A stretch of DNA of 64,000 bases, from contig MBPM02000037.1 of the NCBI GenBank assembly GCA_001695595.3, positions 620,001 through 684,000 on the forward strand, read 5' to 3'. The notes beneath the pieces are model-generated. The model searched no databases and was not told the DNA's origin. It saw nothing but the letters and a program-made list of their open reading frames with translations. The first letter of the stretch is position 1; every line of letters starts with the position of its first letter. Made by a program: the position numbers and the translations under genes. This DNA comes from Plasmopara viticola. Taxonomy: Eukaryota; Oomycota; Peronosporomycetes; Peronosporales; Peronosporaceae. Shown here in pieces: positions 42,901-56,700 of this stretch.

Positions 42901-45900
42901 TGTTGTGCATCTTCTGCCTCATTAGAGGACGCTTATGGCTCTTGATTAAGCACCGACTATTACTCTCTTTAAACTTTTCTTTCAATGTCGTGGCGAAGTA
43001 GTCATGGAATTGACGCTCCTTTGGCTCAGTTGGTAGAGCGTCAGTCTCATAATCTGAAGGTCGCCAGTTCGATCCTGGCAGGGAGCACTAGACCAGTGCT
43101 TAATGTTGTGCATCTTCTGCCTCATTAGAGGACGCTTATGGCTCTTGATTAAGCACCGACTATTACTCTCTTTAAACTTTTCTTTCAATGTCGTGGCGAA
43201 GTAGTCATGGAATTGACGCTCCTTTGGCTCAGTTGGTAGAGCGTCAGTCTCATAATCTGAAGGTCGCCAGTTCGATCCTGGCAGGGAGCACTAGACCAGT
43301 GCTTAATGTTGTGCATCTTCTGCCTCATTAGAGGACGCTTATGGCTCTTGATTAAGCACCGACTATTACTCTCTTTAAACTTTTCTTTCAATGTCGTGGC
43401 GAAGTAGTCATGGAATTGACGCTCCTTTGGCTCAGTTGGTAGAGCGTCAGTCTCATAATCTGAAGGTCGCCAGTTCGATCCTGGCAGGGAGCACTAGACC
43501 AGTGCTTAATGTTGTGCATCTTCTGCCTCATTAGAGGACGCTTATGGCTCTTGATTAAGCACCGACTATTACTCTCTTTAAACTTTTCTTTCAATGTCGT
43601 GGCGAAGTAGTCATGGAATTGACGCTCCTTTGGCTCAGTTGGTAGAGCGTCAGTCTCATAATCTGAAGGTCGCCAGTTCGATCCTGGCAGGGAGCACTAG
43701 ACCAGTGCTTAATGTTGTGCATCTTCTGCCTCATTAGAGGACGCTTATGGCTCTTGATTAAGCACCGACTATTACTCTCTTTAAACTTTTCTTTCAATGT
43801 CGTGGCGAAGTAGTCATGGAATTGACGCTCCTTTGGCTCAGTTGGTAGAGCGTCAGTCTCATAATCTGAAGGTCGCCAGTTCGATCCTGGCAGGGAGCAC
43901 TAGACCAGTGCTTAATGTTGTGCATCTTCTGCCTCATTAGAGGACGCTTATGGCTCTTGATTAAGCACCGACTATTACTCTCTTTAAACTTTTCTTTCAA
44001 TGTCGTGGCGAAGTAGTCATGGAATTGACGCTCCTTTGGCTCAGTTGGTAGAGCGTCAGTCTCATAATCTGAAGGTCGCCAGTTCGATCCTGGCAGGGAG
44101 CACTAGACCAGTGCTTAATGTTGTGCATCTTCTGCCTCATTAGAGGACGCTTATGGCTCTTGATTAAGCACCGACTATTACTCTCTTTAAACTTTTCTTT
44201 CAATGTCGTGGCGAAGTAGTCATGGAATTGACGCTCCTTTGGCTCAGTTGGTAGAGCGTCAGTCTCATAATCTGAAGGTCGCCAGTTCGATCCTGGCAGG
44301 GAGCACTAGACCAGTGCTTAATGTTGTGCATCTTCTGCCTCATTAGAGGACGCTTATGGCTCTTGATTAAGCACCGACTATTACTCTCTTTAAACTTTTC
44401 TTTCAATGTCGTGGCGAAGTAGTCATGGAATTGACGCTCCTTTGGCTCAGTTGGTAGAGCGTCAGTCTCATAATCTGAAGGTCGCCAGTTCGATCCTGGC
44501 AGGGAGCACTAGACCAGTGCTTAATGTTGTGCATCTTCTGCCTCATTAGAGGACGCTTATGGCTCTTGATTAAGCACCGACTATTACTCTCTTTAAACTT
44601 TTCTTTCAATGTCGTGGCGAAGTAGTCATGGAATTGACGCTCCTTTGGCTCAGTTGGTAGAGCGTCAGTCTCATAATCTGAAGGTCGCCAGTTCGATCCT
44701 GGCAGGGAGCACTAGACCAGTGCTTAATGTTGTGCATCTTCTGCCTCATTAGAGGACGCTTATGGCTCTTGATTAAGCACCGACTATTACTCTCTTTAAA
44801 CTTTTCTTTCAATGTCGTGGCGAAGTAGTCATGGAATTGACGCTCCTTTGGCTCAGTTGGTAGAGCGTCAGTCTCATAATCTGAAGGTCGCCAGTTCGAT
44901 CCTGGCAGGGAGCACTAGACCAGTGCTTAATGTTGTGCATCTTCTGCCTCATTAGAGGACGCTTATGGCTCTTGATTAAGCACCGACTATTACTCTCTTT
45001 AAACTTTTCTTTCAATGTCGTGGCGAAGTAGTCATGGAATTGACGCTCCTTTGGCTCAGTTGGTAGAGCGTCAGTCTCATAATCTGAAGGTCGCCAGTTC
45101 GATCCTGGCAGGGAGCACTAGACCAGTGCTTAATGTTGTGCATCTTCTGCCTCATTAGAGGACGCTTATGGCTCTTGATTAAGCACCGACTATTACTCTC
45201 TTTAAACTTTTCTTTCAATGTCGTGGCGAAGTAGTCATGGAATTGACGCTCCTTTGGCTCAGTTGGTAGAGCGTCAGTCTCATAATCTGAAGGTCGCCAG
45301 TTCGATCCTGGCAGGGAGCACTAGACCAGTGCTTAATGTTGTGCATCTTCTGCCTCATTAGAGGACGCTTATGGCTCTTGATTAAGCACCGACTATTACT
45401 CTCTTTAAACTTTTCTTTCAATGTCGTGGCGAAGTAGTCATGGAATTGACGCTCCTTTGGCTCAGTTGGTAGAGCGTCAGTCTCATAATCTGAAGGTCGC
45501 CAGTTCGATCCTGGCAGGGAGCACTAGACCAGTGCTTAATGTTGTGCATCTTCTGCCTCATTAGAGGACGCTTATGGCTCTTGATTAAGCACCGACTATT
45601 ACTCTCTTTAAACTTTTCTTTCAATGTCGTGGCGAAGTAGTCATGGAATTGACGCTCCTTTGGCTCAGTTGGTAGAGCGTCAGTCTCATAATCTGAAGGT
45701 CGCCAGTTCGATCCTGGCAGGGAGCACTAGACCAGTGCTTAATGTTGTGCATCTTCTGCCTCATTAGAGGACGCTTATGGCTCTTGATTAAGCACCGACT
45801 ATTACTCTCTTTAAACTTTTCTTTCAATGTCGTGGCGAAGTAGTCATGGAATTGACGCTCCTTTGGCTCAGTTGGTAGAGCGTCAGTCTCATAATCTGAA

Positions 45901-46944
45901 GGTCGCCAGTTCGATCCTGGCAGGGAGCACTAGACCAGTGCTTAATGTTGTGCATCTTCTGCCTCATTAGAGGACGCTTATGGCTCTTGATTAAGCACCG
46001 ACTATTACTCTCTTTAAACTTTTCTTTCAATGTCGTGGCGAAGTAGTCATGGAATTGACGCTCCTTTGGCTCAGTTGGTAGAGCGTCAGTCTCATAATCT
46101 GAAGGTCGCCAGTTCGATCCTGGCAGGGAGCACTAGACCAGTGCTTAATGTTGTGCATCTTCTGCCTCATTAGAGGACGCTTATGGCTCTTGATTAAGCA
46201 CCGACTATTACTCTCTTTAAACTTTTCTTTCAATGTCGTGGCGAAGTAGTCATGGAATTGACGCTCCTTTGGCTCAGTTGGTAGAGCGTCAGTCTCATAA
46301 TCTGAAGGTCGCCAGTTCGATCCTGGCAGGGAGCACTAGACCAGTGCTTAATGTTGTGCATCTTCTGCCTCATTAGAGGACGCTTATGGCTCTTGATTAA
46401 GCACCGACTATTACTCTCTTTAAACTTTTCTTTCAATGTCGTGGCGAAGTAGTCATGGAATTGACGCTCCTTTGGCTCAGTTGGTAGAGCGTCAGTCTCA
46501 TAATCTGAAGGTCGCCAGTTCGATCCTGGCAGGGAGCACTAGACCAGTGCTTAATGTTGTGCATCTTCTGCCTCATTAGAGGACGCTTATGGCTCTTGAT
46601 TAAGCACCGACTATTACTCTCTTTAAACTTTTCTTTCAATGTCGTGGCGAAGTAGTCATGGAATTGACGCTCCTTTGGCTCAGTTGGTAGAGCGTCAGTC
46701 TCATAATCTGAAGGTCGCCAGTTCGATCCTGGCAGGGAGCACTAGACCAGTGCTTAATGTTGTGCATCTTCTGCCTCATTAGAGGACGCTTATGGCTCTT
46801 GATTAAGCACCGACTATTACTCTCTTTAAACTTTTCTTTCAATGTCGTGGCGAAGTAGTCATGGAATTGACGCTCCTTTGGCTCAGTTGGTAGAGCGTCA
46901 GTCTCATAATCTGAAGGTCGCCAGTTCGATCCTGGCAGGGAGCA
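39970..46944 (+). tRNA. tRNA-Met(CAT) cluster, core run 2: 35 genes
   Basis: Gene starts are 39,970 + 203n for n = 0 to 34 (last 46,872-46,944). A one-base deletion in the preceding spacer (CATAGAGG, about 39,878) sets the phase. tRNA sequences appear identical throughout; one spacer variant (CCGC) is seen near 41,903. Confidence 0.95.
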
Positions 46945-47037
46945 CTAGACCAGTGCTTAATGTTGTGCATCTTCTGCCTCATTCTTATGGCTCTTGATTA
47001 AGCACCGACGTCGTGGCGAAGTAGTCATGGAATTGAC
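46945..47037 (+). repeat. Shortened spacer, terminator deleted
   Basis: The unit starting at 46,872 is 166 bp instead of 203. Two deletions remove AGAGGACG of the hairpin and the TATTACTCTC...TTTTC stretch. The T4 terminator is gone, so Pol III could read through into the gene at 47,038. Confidence 0.85.
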
Positions 47038-50000
47038 GCTCCTTTGGCTCAGTTGGTAGAGCGTCAGTCTCATAATCTGAAGGTCGCCAGTTCGATCCTG
47101 GCAGGGAGCACTAGACCAGTGCTTAATGTTGTGCATCTTCTGCCTCATTAGAGGACGCTTATGGCTCTTGATTAAGCACCGACTATTACTCTCTTTAAAC
47201 TTTTCTTTCAATGTCGTGGCGAAGTAGTCATGGAATTGACGCTCCTTTGGCTCAGTTGGTAGAGCGTCAGTCTCATAATCTGAAGGTCGCCAGTTCGATC
47301 CTGGCAGGGAGCACTAGACCAGTGCTTAATGTTGTGCATCTTCTGCCTCATTAGAGGACGCTTATGGCTCTTGATTAAGCACCGACTATTACTCTCTTTA
47401 AACTTTTCTTTCAATGTCGTGGCGAAGTAGTCATGGAATTGACGCTCCTTTGGCTCAGTTGGTAGAGCGTCAGTCTCATAATCTGAAGGTCGCCAGTTCG
47501 ATCCTGGCAGGGAGCACTAGACCAGTGCTTAATGTTGTGCATCTTCTGCCTCATTAGAGGACGCTTATGGCTCTTGATTAAGCACCGACTATTACTCTCT
47601 TTAAACTTTTCTTTCAATGTCGTGGCGAAGTAGTCATGGAATTGACGCTCCTTTGGCTCAGTTGGTAGAGCGTCAGTCTCATAATCTGAAGGTCGCCAGT
47701 TCGATCCTGGCAGGGAGCACTAGACCAGTGCTTAATGTTGTGCATCTTCTGCCTCATTAGAGGACGCTTATGGCTCTTGATTAAGCACCGACTATTACTC
47801 TCTTTAAACTTTTCTTTCAATGTCGTGGCGAAGTAGTCATGGAATTGACGCTCCTTTGGCTCAGTTGGTAGAGCGTCAGTCTCATAATCTGAAGGTCGCC
47901 AGTTCGATCCTGGCAGGGAGCACTAGACCAGTGCTTAATGTTGTGCATCTTCTGCCTCATTAGAGGACGCTTATGGCTCTTGATTAAGCACCGACTATTA
48001 CTCTCTTTAAACTTTTCTTTCAATGTCGTGGCGAAGTAGTCATGGAATTGACGCTCCTTTGGCTCAGTTGGTAGAGCGTCAGTCTCATAATCTGAAGGTC
48101 GCCAGTTCGATCCTGGCAGGGAGCACTAGACCAGTGCTTAATGTTGTGCATCTTCTGCCTCATTAGAGGACGCTTATGGCTCTTGATTAAGCACCGACTA
48201 TTACTCTCTTTAAACTTTTCTTTCAATGTCGTGGCGAAGTAGTCATGGAATTGACGCTCCTTTGGCTCAGTTGGTAGAGCGTCAGTCTCATAATCTGAAG
48301 GTCGCCAGTTCGATCCTGGCAGGGAGCACTAGACCAGTGCTTAATGTTGTGCATCTTCTGCCTCATTAGAGGACGCTTATGGCTCTTGATTAAGCACCGA
48401 CTATTACTCTCTTTAAACTTTTCTTTCAATGTCGTGGCGAAGTAGTCATGGAATTGACGCTCCTTTGGCTCAGTTGGTAGAGCGTCAGTCTCATAATCTG
48501 AAGGTCGCCAGTTCGATCCTGGCAGGGAGCACTAGACCAGTGCTTAATGTTGTGCATCTTCTGCCTCATTAGAGGACGCTTATGGCTCTTGATTAAGCAC
48601 CGACTATTACTCTCTTTAAACTTTTCTTTCAATGTCGTGGCGAAGTAGTCATGGAATTGACGCTCCTTTGGCTCAGTTGGTAGAGCGTCAGTCTCATAAT
48701 CTGAAGGTCGCCAGTTCGATCCTGGCAGGGAGCACTAGACCAGTGCTTAATGTTGTGCATCTTCTGCCTCATTAGAGGACGCTTATGGCTCTTGATTAAG
48801 CACCGACTATTACTCTCTTTAAACTTTTCTTTCAATGTCGTGGCGAAGTAGTCATGGAATTGACGCTCCTTTGGCTCAGTTGGTAGAGCGTCAGTCTCAT
48901 AATCTGAAGGTCGCCAGTTCGATCCTGGCAGGGAGCACTAGACCAGTGCTTAATGTTGTGCATCTTCTGCCTCATTAGAGGACGCTTATGGCTCTTGATT
49001 AAGCACCGACTATTACTCTCTTTAAACTTTTCTTTCAATGTCGTGGCGAAGTAGTCATGGAATTGACGCTCCTTTGGCTCAGTTGGTAGAGCGTCAGTCT
49101 CATAATCTGAAGGTCGCCAGTTCGATCCTGGCAGGGAGCACTAGACCAGTGCTTAATGTTGTGCATCTTCTGCCTCATTAGAGGACGCTTATGGCTCTTG
49201 ATTAAGCACCGACTATTACTCTCTTTAAACTTTTCTTTCAATGTCGTGGCGAAGTAGTCATGGAATTGACGCTCCTTTGGCTCAGTTGGTAGAGCGTCAG
49301 TCTCATAATCTGAAGGTCGCCAGTTCGATCCTGGCAGGGAGCACTAGACCAGTGCTTAATGTTGTGCATCTTCTGCCTCATTAGAGGACGCTTATGGCTC
49401 TTGATTAAGCACCGACTATTACTCTCTTTAAACTTTTCTTTCAATGTCGTGGCGAAGTAGTCATGGAATTGACGCTCCTTTGGCTCAGTTGGTAGAGCGT
49501 CAGTCTCATAATCTGAAGGTCGCCAGTTCGATCCTGGCAGGGAGCACTAGACCAGTGCTTAATGTTGTGCATCTTCTGCCTCATTAGAGGACGCTTATGG
49601 CTCTTGATTAAGCACCGACTATTACTCTCTTTAAACTTTTCTTTCAATGTCGTGGCGAAGTAGTCATGGAATTGACGCTCCTTTGGCTCAGTTGGTAGAG
49701 CGTCAGTCTCATAATCTGAAGGTCGCCAGTTCGATCCTGGCAGGGAGCACTAGACCAGTGCTTAATGTTGTGCATCTTCTGCCTCATTAGAGGACGCTTA
49801 TGGCTCTTGATTAAGCACCGACTATTACTCTCTTTAAACTTTTCTTTCAATGTCGTGGCGAAGTAGTCATGGAATTGACGCTCCTTTGGCTCAGTTGGTA
49901 GAGCGTCAGTCTCATAATCTGAAGGTCGCCAGTTCGATCCTGGCAGGGAGCACTAGACCAGTGCTTAATGTTGTGCATCTTCTGCCTCATTAGAGGACGC

Positions 50001-53000
50001 TTATGGCTCTTGATTAAGCACCGACTATTACTCTCTTTAAACTTTTCTTTCAATGTCGTGGCGAAGTAGTCATGGAATTGACGCTCCTTTGGCTCAGTTG
50101 GTAGAGCGTCAGTCTCATAATCTGAAGGTCGCCAGTTCGATCCTGGCAGGGAGCACTAGACCAGTGCTTAATGTTGTGCATCTTCTGCCTCATTAGAGGA
50201 CGCTTATGGCTCTTGATTAAGCACCGACTATTACTCTCTTTAAACTTTTCTTTCAATGTCGTGGCGAAGTAGTCATGGAATTGACGCTCCTTTGGCTCAG
50301 TTGGTAGAGCGTCAGTCTCATAATCTGAAGGTCGCCAGTTCGATCCTGGCAGGGAGCACTAGACCAGTGCTTAATGTTGTGCATCTTCTGCCTCATTAGA
50401 GGACGCTTATGGCTCTTGATTAAGCACCGACTATTACTCTCTTTAAACTTTTCTTTCAATGTCGTGGCGAAGTAGTCATGGAATTGACGCTCCTTTGGCT
50501 CAGTTGGTAGAGCGTCAGTCTCATAATCTGAAGGTCGCCAGTTCGATCCTGGCAGGGAGCACTAGACCAGTGCTTAATGTTGTGCATCTTCTGCCTCATT
50601 AGAGGACGCTTATGGCTCTTGATTAAGCACCGACTATTACTCTCTTTAAACTTTTCTTTCAATGTCGTGGCGAAGTAGTCATGGAATTGACGCTCCTTTG
50701 GCTCAGTTGGTAGAGCGTCAGTCTCATAATCTGAAGGTCGCCAGTTCGATCCTGGCAGGGAGCACTAGACCAGTGCTTAATGTTGTGCATCTTCTGCCTC
50801 ATTAGAGGACGCTTATGGCTCTTGATTAAGCACCGACTATTACTCTCTTTAAACTTTTCTTTCAATGTCGTGGCGAAGTAGTCATGGAATTGACGCTCCT
50901 TTGGCTCAGTTGGTAGAGCGTCAGTCTCATAATCTGAAGGTCGCCAGTTCGATCCTGGCAGGGAGCACTAGACCAGTGCTTAATGTTGTGCATCTTCTGC
51001 CTCATCAGAGGACGCTTATGGCTCTTGATTAAGCACCGACTATTACTCTCTTTAAACTTTTCTTTCAATGTCGTGGCGAAGTAGTCATGGAATTGACGCT
51101 CCTTTGGCTCAGTTGGTAGAGCGTCAGTCTCATAATCTGAAGGTCGCCAGTTCGATCCTGGCAGGGAGCACTAGACCAGTGCTTAATGTTGTGCATCTTC
51201 TGCCTCATTAGAGGACGCTTATGGCTCTTGATTAAGCACCGACTATTACTCTCTTTAAACTTTTCTTTCAATGTCGTGGCGAAGTAGTCATGGAATTGAC
51301 GCTCCTTTGGCTCAGTTGGTAGAGCGTCAGTCTCATAATCTGAAGGTCGCCAGTTCGATCCTGGCAGGGAGCACTAGACCAGTGCTTAATGTTGTGCATC
51401 TTCTGCCTCATTAGAGGACGCTTATGGCTCTTGATTAAGCACCGACTATTACTCTCTTTAAACTTTTCTTTCAATGTCGTGGCGAAGTAGTCATGGAATT
51501 GACGCTCCTTTGGCTCAGTTGGTAGAGCGTCAGTCTCATAATCTGAAGGTCGCCAGTTCGATCCTGGCAGGGAGCACTAGACCAGTGCTTAATGTTGTGC
51601 ATCTTCTGCCTCATTAGAGGACGCTTATGGCTCTTGATTAAGCACCGACTATTACTCTCTTTAAACTTTTCTTTCAATGTCGTGGCGAAGTAGTCATGGA
51701 ATTGACGCTCCTTTGGCTCAGTTGGTAGAGCGTCAGTCTCATAATCTGAAGGTCGCCAGTTCGATCCTGGCAGGGAGCACTAGACCAGTGCTTAATGTTG
51801 TGCATCTTCTGCCTCATTAGAGGACGCTTATGGCTCTTGATTAAGCACCGACTATTACTCTCTTTAAACTTTTCTTTCAATGTCGTGGCGAAGTAGTCAT
51901 GGAATTGACGCTCCTTTGGCTCAGTTGGTAGAGCGTCAGTCTCATAATCTGAAGGTCGCCAGTTCGATCCTGGCAGGGAGCACTAGACCAGTGCTTAATG
52001 TTGTGCATCTTCTGCCTCATTAGAGGACGCTTATGGCTCTTGATTAAGCACCGACTATTACTCTCTTTAAACTTTTCTTTCAATGTCGTGGCGAAGTAGT
52101 CATGGAATTGACGCTCCTTTGGCTCAGTTGGTAGAGCGTCAGTCTCATAATCTGAAGGTCGCCAGTTCGATCCTGGCAGGGAGCACTAGACCAGTGCTTA
52201 ATGTTGTGCATCTTCTGCCTCATTAGAGGACGCTTATGGCTCTTGATTAAGCACCGACTATTACTCTCTTTAAACTTTTCTTTCAATGTCGTGGCGAAGT
52301 AGTCATGGAATTGACGCTCCTTTGGCTCAGTTGGTAGAGCGTCAGTCTCATAATCTGAAGGTCGCCAGTTCGATCCTGGCAGGGAGCACTAGACCAGTGC
52401 TTAATGTTGTGCATCTTCTGCCTCATTAGAGGACGCTTATGGCTCTTGATTAAGCACCGACTATTACTCTCTTTAAACTTTTCTTTCAATGTCGTGGCGA
52501 AGTAGTCATGGAATTGACGCTCCTTTGGCTCAGTTGGTAGAGCGTCAGTCTCATAATCTGAAGGTCGCCAGTTCGATCCTGGCAGGGAGCACTAGACCAG
52601 TGCTTAATGTTGTGCATCTTCTGCCTCATTAGAGGACGCTTATGGCTCTTGATTAAGCACCGACTATTACTCTCTTTAAACTTTTCTTTCAATGTCGTGG
52701 CGAAGTAGTCATGGAATTGACGCTCCTTTGGCTCAGTTGGTAGAGCGTCAGTCTCATAATCTGAAGGTCGCCAGTTCGATCCTGGCAGGGAGCACTAGAC
52801 CAGTGCTTAATGTTGTGCATCTTCTGCCTCATTAGAGGACGCTTATGGCTCTTGATTAAGCACCGACTATTACTCTCTTTAAACTTTTCTTTCAATGTCG
52901 TGGCGAAGTAGTCATGGAATTGACGCTCCTTTGGCTCAGTTGGTAGAGCGTCAGTCTCATAATCTGAAGGTCGCCAGTTCGATCCTGGCAGGGAGCACTA

Positions 53001-53606
53001 GACCAGTGCTTAATGTTGTGCATCTTCTGCCTCATTAGAGGACGCTTATGGCTCTTGATTAAGCACCGACTATTACTCTCTTTAAACTTTTCTTTCAATG
53101 TCGTGGCGAAGTAGTCATGGAATTGACGCTCCTTTGGCTCAGTTGGTAGAGCGTCAGTCTCATAATCTGAAGGTCGCCAGTTCGATCCTGGCAGGGAGCA
53201 CTAGACCAGTGCTTAATGTTGTGCATCTTCTGCCTCATTAGAGGACGCTTATGGCTCTTGATTAAGCACCGACTATTACTCTCTTTAAACTTTTCTTTCA
53301 ATGTCGTGGCGAAGTAGTCATGGAATTGACGCTCCTTTGGCTCAGTTGGTAGAGCGTCAGTCTCATAATCTGAAGGTCGCCAGTTCGATCCTGGCAGGGA
53401 GCACTAGACCAGTGCTTAATGTTGTGCATCTTCTGCCTCATTAGAGGACGCTTATGGCTCTTGATTAAGCACCGACTATTACTCTCTTTAAACTTTTCTT
53501 TCAATGTCGTGGCGAAGTAGTCATGGAATTGACGCTCCTTTGGCTCAGTTGGTAGAGCGTCAGTCTCATAATCTGAAGGTCGCCAGTTCGATCCTGGCAG
53601 GGAGCA
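47038..53606 (+). tRNA. tRNA-Met(CAT) cluster, core run 3: 33 genes
   Basis: Gene starts are 47,038 + 203n for n = 0 to 32 (last 53,534-53,606). Apart from an ATCA hairpin loop near 51,004, no differences between units were noticed until the last spacer, making this the most uniform part of the array. Confidence 0.95.
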
Positions 53607-53734
53607 CTAGACCAGTGCTTAATGTTGTGCATATTCTGCCTCATCAGGACGCTTATGGCTCTTGATTAAGCACCGACTATTACTCTCTTTAAACTTTTCT
53701 TTCAATGTCGTGGCGAAGTAGTCATGGAATTGAC

Positions 53735-56700
53735 GCTCCTTTGGCTCAGTTGGTAGAGCGTCAGTCTCATAATCTGAAGGTCGCCAGTTCGATCCTGGCA
53801 GGGAGCACTAGACCAGTGCTTAATGTTGTGCATCTTCTGCCTCATAGAGGACGCTTATGGCTCTTGATTAAGCACCGACTATTACTCTCTTTAAACTTTT
53901 CTTTCAATGTCGTGGCGAAGTAGTCATGGAATTGACGCTCCTTTGGCTCAGTTGGTAGAGCGTCAGTCTCATAATCTGAAGGTCGCCAGTTCGATCCTGG
54001 CAGGGAGCACTAGACCAGTGCTTAATGTTGTGCATCTTCTGCCTCATTAGAGGACGCTTATGGCTCTTGATTAAGCACCGACTATTACTCTCTTTAAACT
54101 TTTCTTTCAATGTCGTGGCGAAGTAGTCATGGAATTGACGCTCCTTTGGCTCAGTTGGTAGAGCGTCAGTCTCATAATCTGAAGGTCGCCAGTTCGATCC
54201 TGGCAGGGAGCACTAGACCAGTGCTTAATGTTGTGCATCTTCTGCCTCATTAGAGGACGCTTATGGCTCTTGATTAAGCACCGACTATTACTCTCTTTAA
54301 ACTTTTCTTTCAATGTCGTGGCGAAGTAGTCATGGAATTGACGCTCCTTTGGCTCAGTTGGTAGAGCGTCAGTCTCATAATCTGAAGGTCGCCAGTTCGA
54401 TCCTGGCAGGGAGCACTAGACCAGTGCTTAATGTTGTGCATCTTCTGCCTCATTAGAGGACGCTTATGGCTCTTGATTAAGCACCGACTATTACTCTCTT
54501 TAAACTTTTCTTTCAATGTCGTGGCGAAGTAGTCATGGAATTGACGCTCCTTTGGCTCAGTTGGTAGAGCGTCAGTCTCATAATCTGAAGGTCGCCAGTT
54601 CGATCCTGGCAGGGAGCACTAGACCAGTGCTTAATGTTGTGCATCTTCTGCCTCATTAGAGGACGCTTATGGCTCTTGATTAAGCACCGACTATTACTCT
54701 CTTTAAACTTTTCTTTCAATGTCGTGGCGAAGTAGTCATGGAATTGACGCTCCTTTGGCTCAGTTGGTAGAGCGTCAGTCTCATAATCTGAAGGTCGCCA
54801 GTTCGATCCTGGCAGGGAGCACTAGACCAGTGCTTAATGTTGTGCATCTTCTGCCTCATTAGAGGACGCTTATGGCTCTTGATTAAGCACCGACTATTAC
54901 TCTCTTTAAACTTTTCTTTCAATGTCGTGGCGAAGTAGTCATGGAATTGACGCTCCTTTGGCTCAGTTGGTAGAGCGTCAGTCTCATAATCTGAAGGTCG
55001 CCAGTTCGATCCTGGCAGGGAGCACTAGACCAGTGCTTAATGTTGTGCATCTTCTGCCTCATAGAGGACGCTTATGGCTCTTGATTAAGCACCGACTATT
55101 ACTCTCTTTAAACTTTTCTTTCAATGTCGTGGCGAAGTAGTCATGGAATTGACGCTCCTTTGGCTCAGTTGGTAGAGCGTCAGTCTCATAATCTGAAGGT
55201 CGCCAGTTCGATCCTGGCAGGGAGCACTAGACCAGTGCTTAATGTTGTGCATATTCTGCCTCATCAGGACGCTTATGGCTCTTGATTAAGCACCGACTAT
55301 TACTCTCTTTAAACTTTTCTTTCAATGTCGTGGCGAAGTAGTCATGGAATTGACGCTCCTTTGGCTCAGTTGGTAGAGCGTCAGTCTCATAATCTGAAGG
55401 TCGCCAGTTCGATCCTGGCAGGGAGCACTACACCAGTGCTTAATGTTGTGCATCTTCTGCCTCATTAGAGGACGCTTATGGCTCTTGATTAAGCACCGAC
55501 TATTACTCTCTTTAAACTTTTCTTTCAATGTCGTGGCGAAGTAGTCATGGAATTGACGCTCCTTTGGCTCAGTTGGTAGAGCGTCAGTCTCATAATCTGA
55601 AGGTCGCCAGTTCGATCCTGGCAGGGAGCACTAGACCAGTGCTTAATGTTGTGCATCTTCTGCCTCATTAGAGGACGCTTATGGCTCTTGATTAAGCACC
55701 GACTATTACTCTCTTTAAACTTTTCTTTCAATGTCGTGGCGAAGTAGTCATGGAATTGACGCTCCTTTGGCTCAGTTGGTAGAGCGTCAGTCTCATAATC
55801 TGAAGGTCGCCAGTTCGATCCTGGCAGGGAGCACTAGACCAGTGCTTAATGTTGTGCATCTTCTGCCTCATTAGAGGACGCTTATGGCTCTTGATTAAGC
55901 ACCGACTATTACTCTCTTTAAACTTTTCTTTCAATGTCGTGGCGAAGTAGTCATGGAATTGACGCTCCTTTGGCTCAGTTGGTAGAGCGTCAGTCTCATA
56001 ATCTGAAGGTCGCCAGTTCGATCCTGGCAGGGAGCACTAGACCAGTGCTTAATGTTGTGCATCTTCTGCCTCATTAGAGGACGCTTATGGCTCTTGATTA
56101 AGCACCGACTATTACTCTCTTTAAACTTTTCTTTCAATGTCGTGGCGAAGTAGTCATGGAATTGACGCTCCTTTGGCTCAGTTGGTAGAGCGTCAGTCTC
56201 ATAATCTGAAGGTCGCCAGTTCGATCCTGGCAGGGAGCACTAGACCAGTGCTTAATGTTGTGCATCTTCTGCCTCATTAGAGGACGCTTATGGCTCTTGA
56301 TTAAGCACCGACTATTACTCTCTTTAAACTTTTCTTTCAATGTCGTGGCGAAGTAGTCATGGAATTGACGCTCCTTTGGCTCAGTTGGTAGAGCGTCAGT
56401 CTCATAATCGGAAGGTCGCCAGTTCGATCCTGGCAGGGAGCACTAGACCAGTGCTTAATGTTGTGCATCTTCTGCCTCATTAGAGGACGCTTATGGCTCT
56501 TGATTAAGCACCGACTTTTACTTTTTTTAATTTTTCTTTCAATGTCGTGGCGAAGTAGTCATGGAATTGACGCTCCTTTGGCTCAGTTGGTAGAGCGTCA
56601 GTCTCATAATCTGAAGGTCGCCAGTTCGATCCTGGCAGGGAGCACTAGACCAGTGCTTAATGTTGTGCATCTTCTGCCTCATAGAGGACGCTTATGGCTC

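Noticed and set aside
35066..53504. Ladder of 68-codon ORFs on the - strand, one per 203 bp, each overlapping the next by 4 bp
   Set aside because: They are the antisense of the tRNA plus spacer (APCQDRTGDLQIM is the usual tRNA-antisense artefact). Their repetition follows only from the repeat itself, and 203 is not a multiple of 3, so no longer frame forms.
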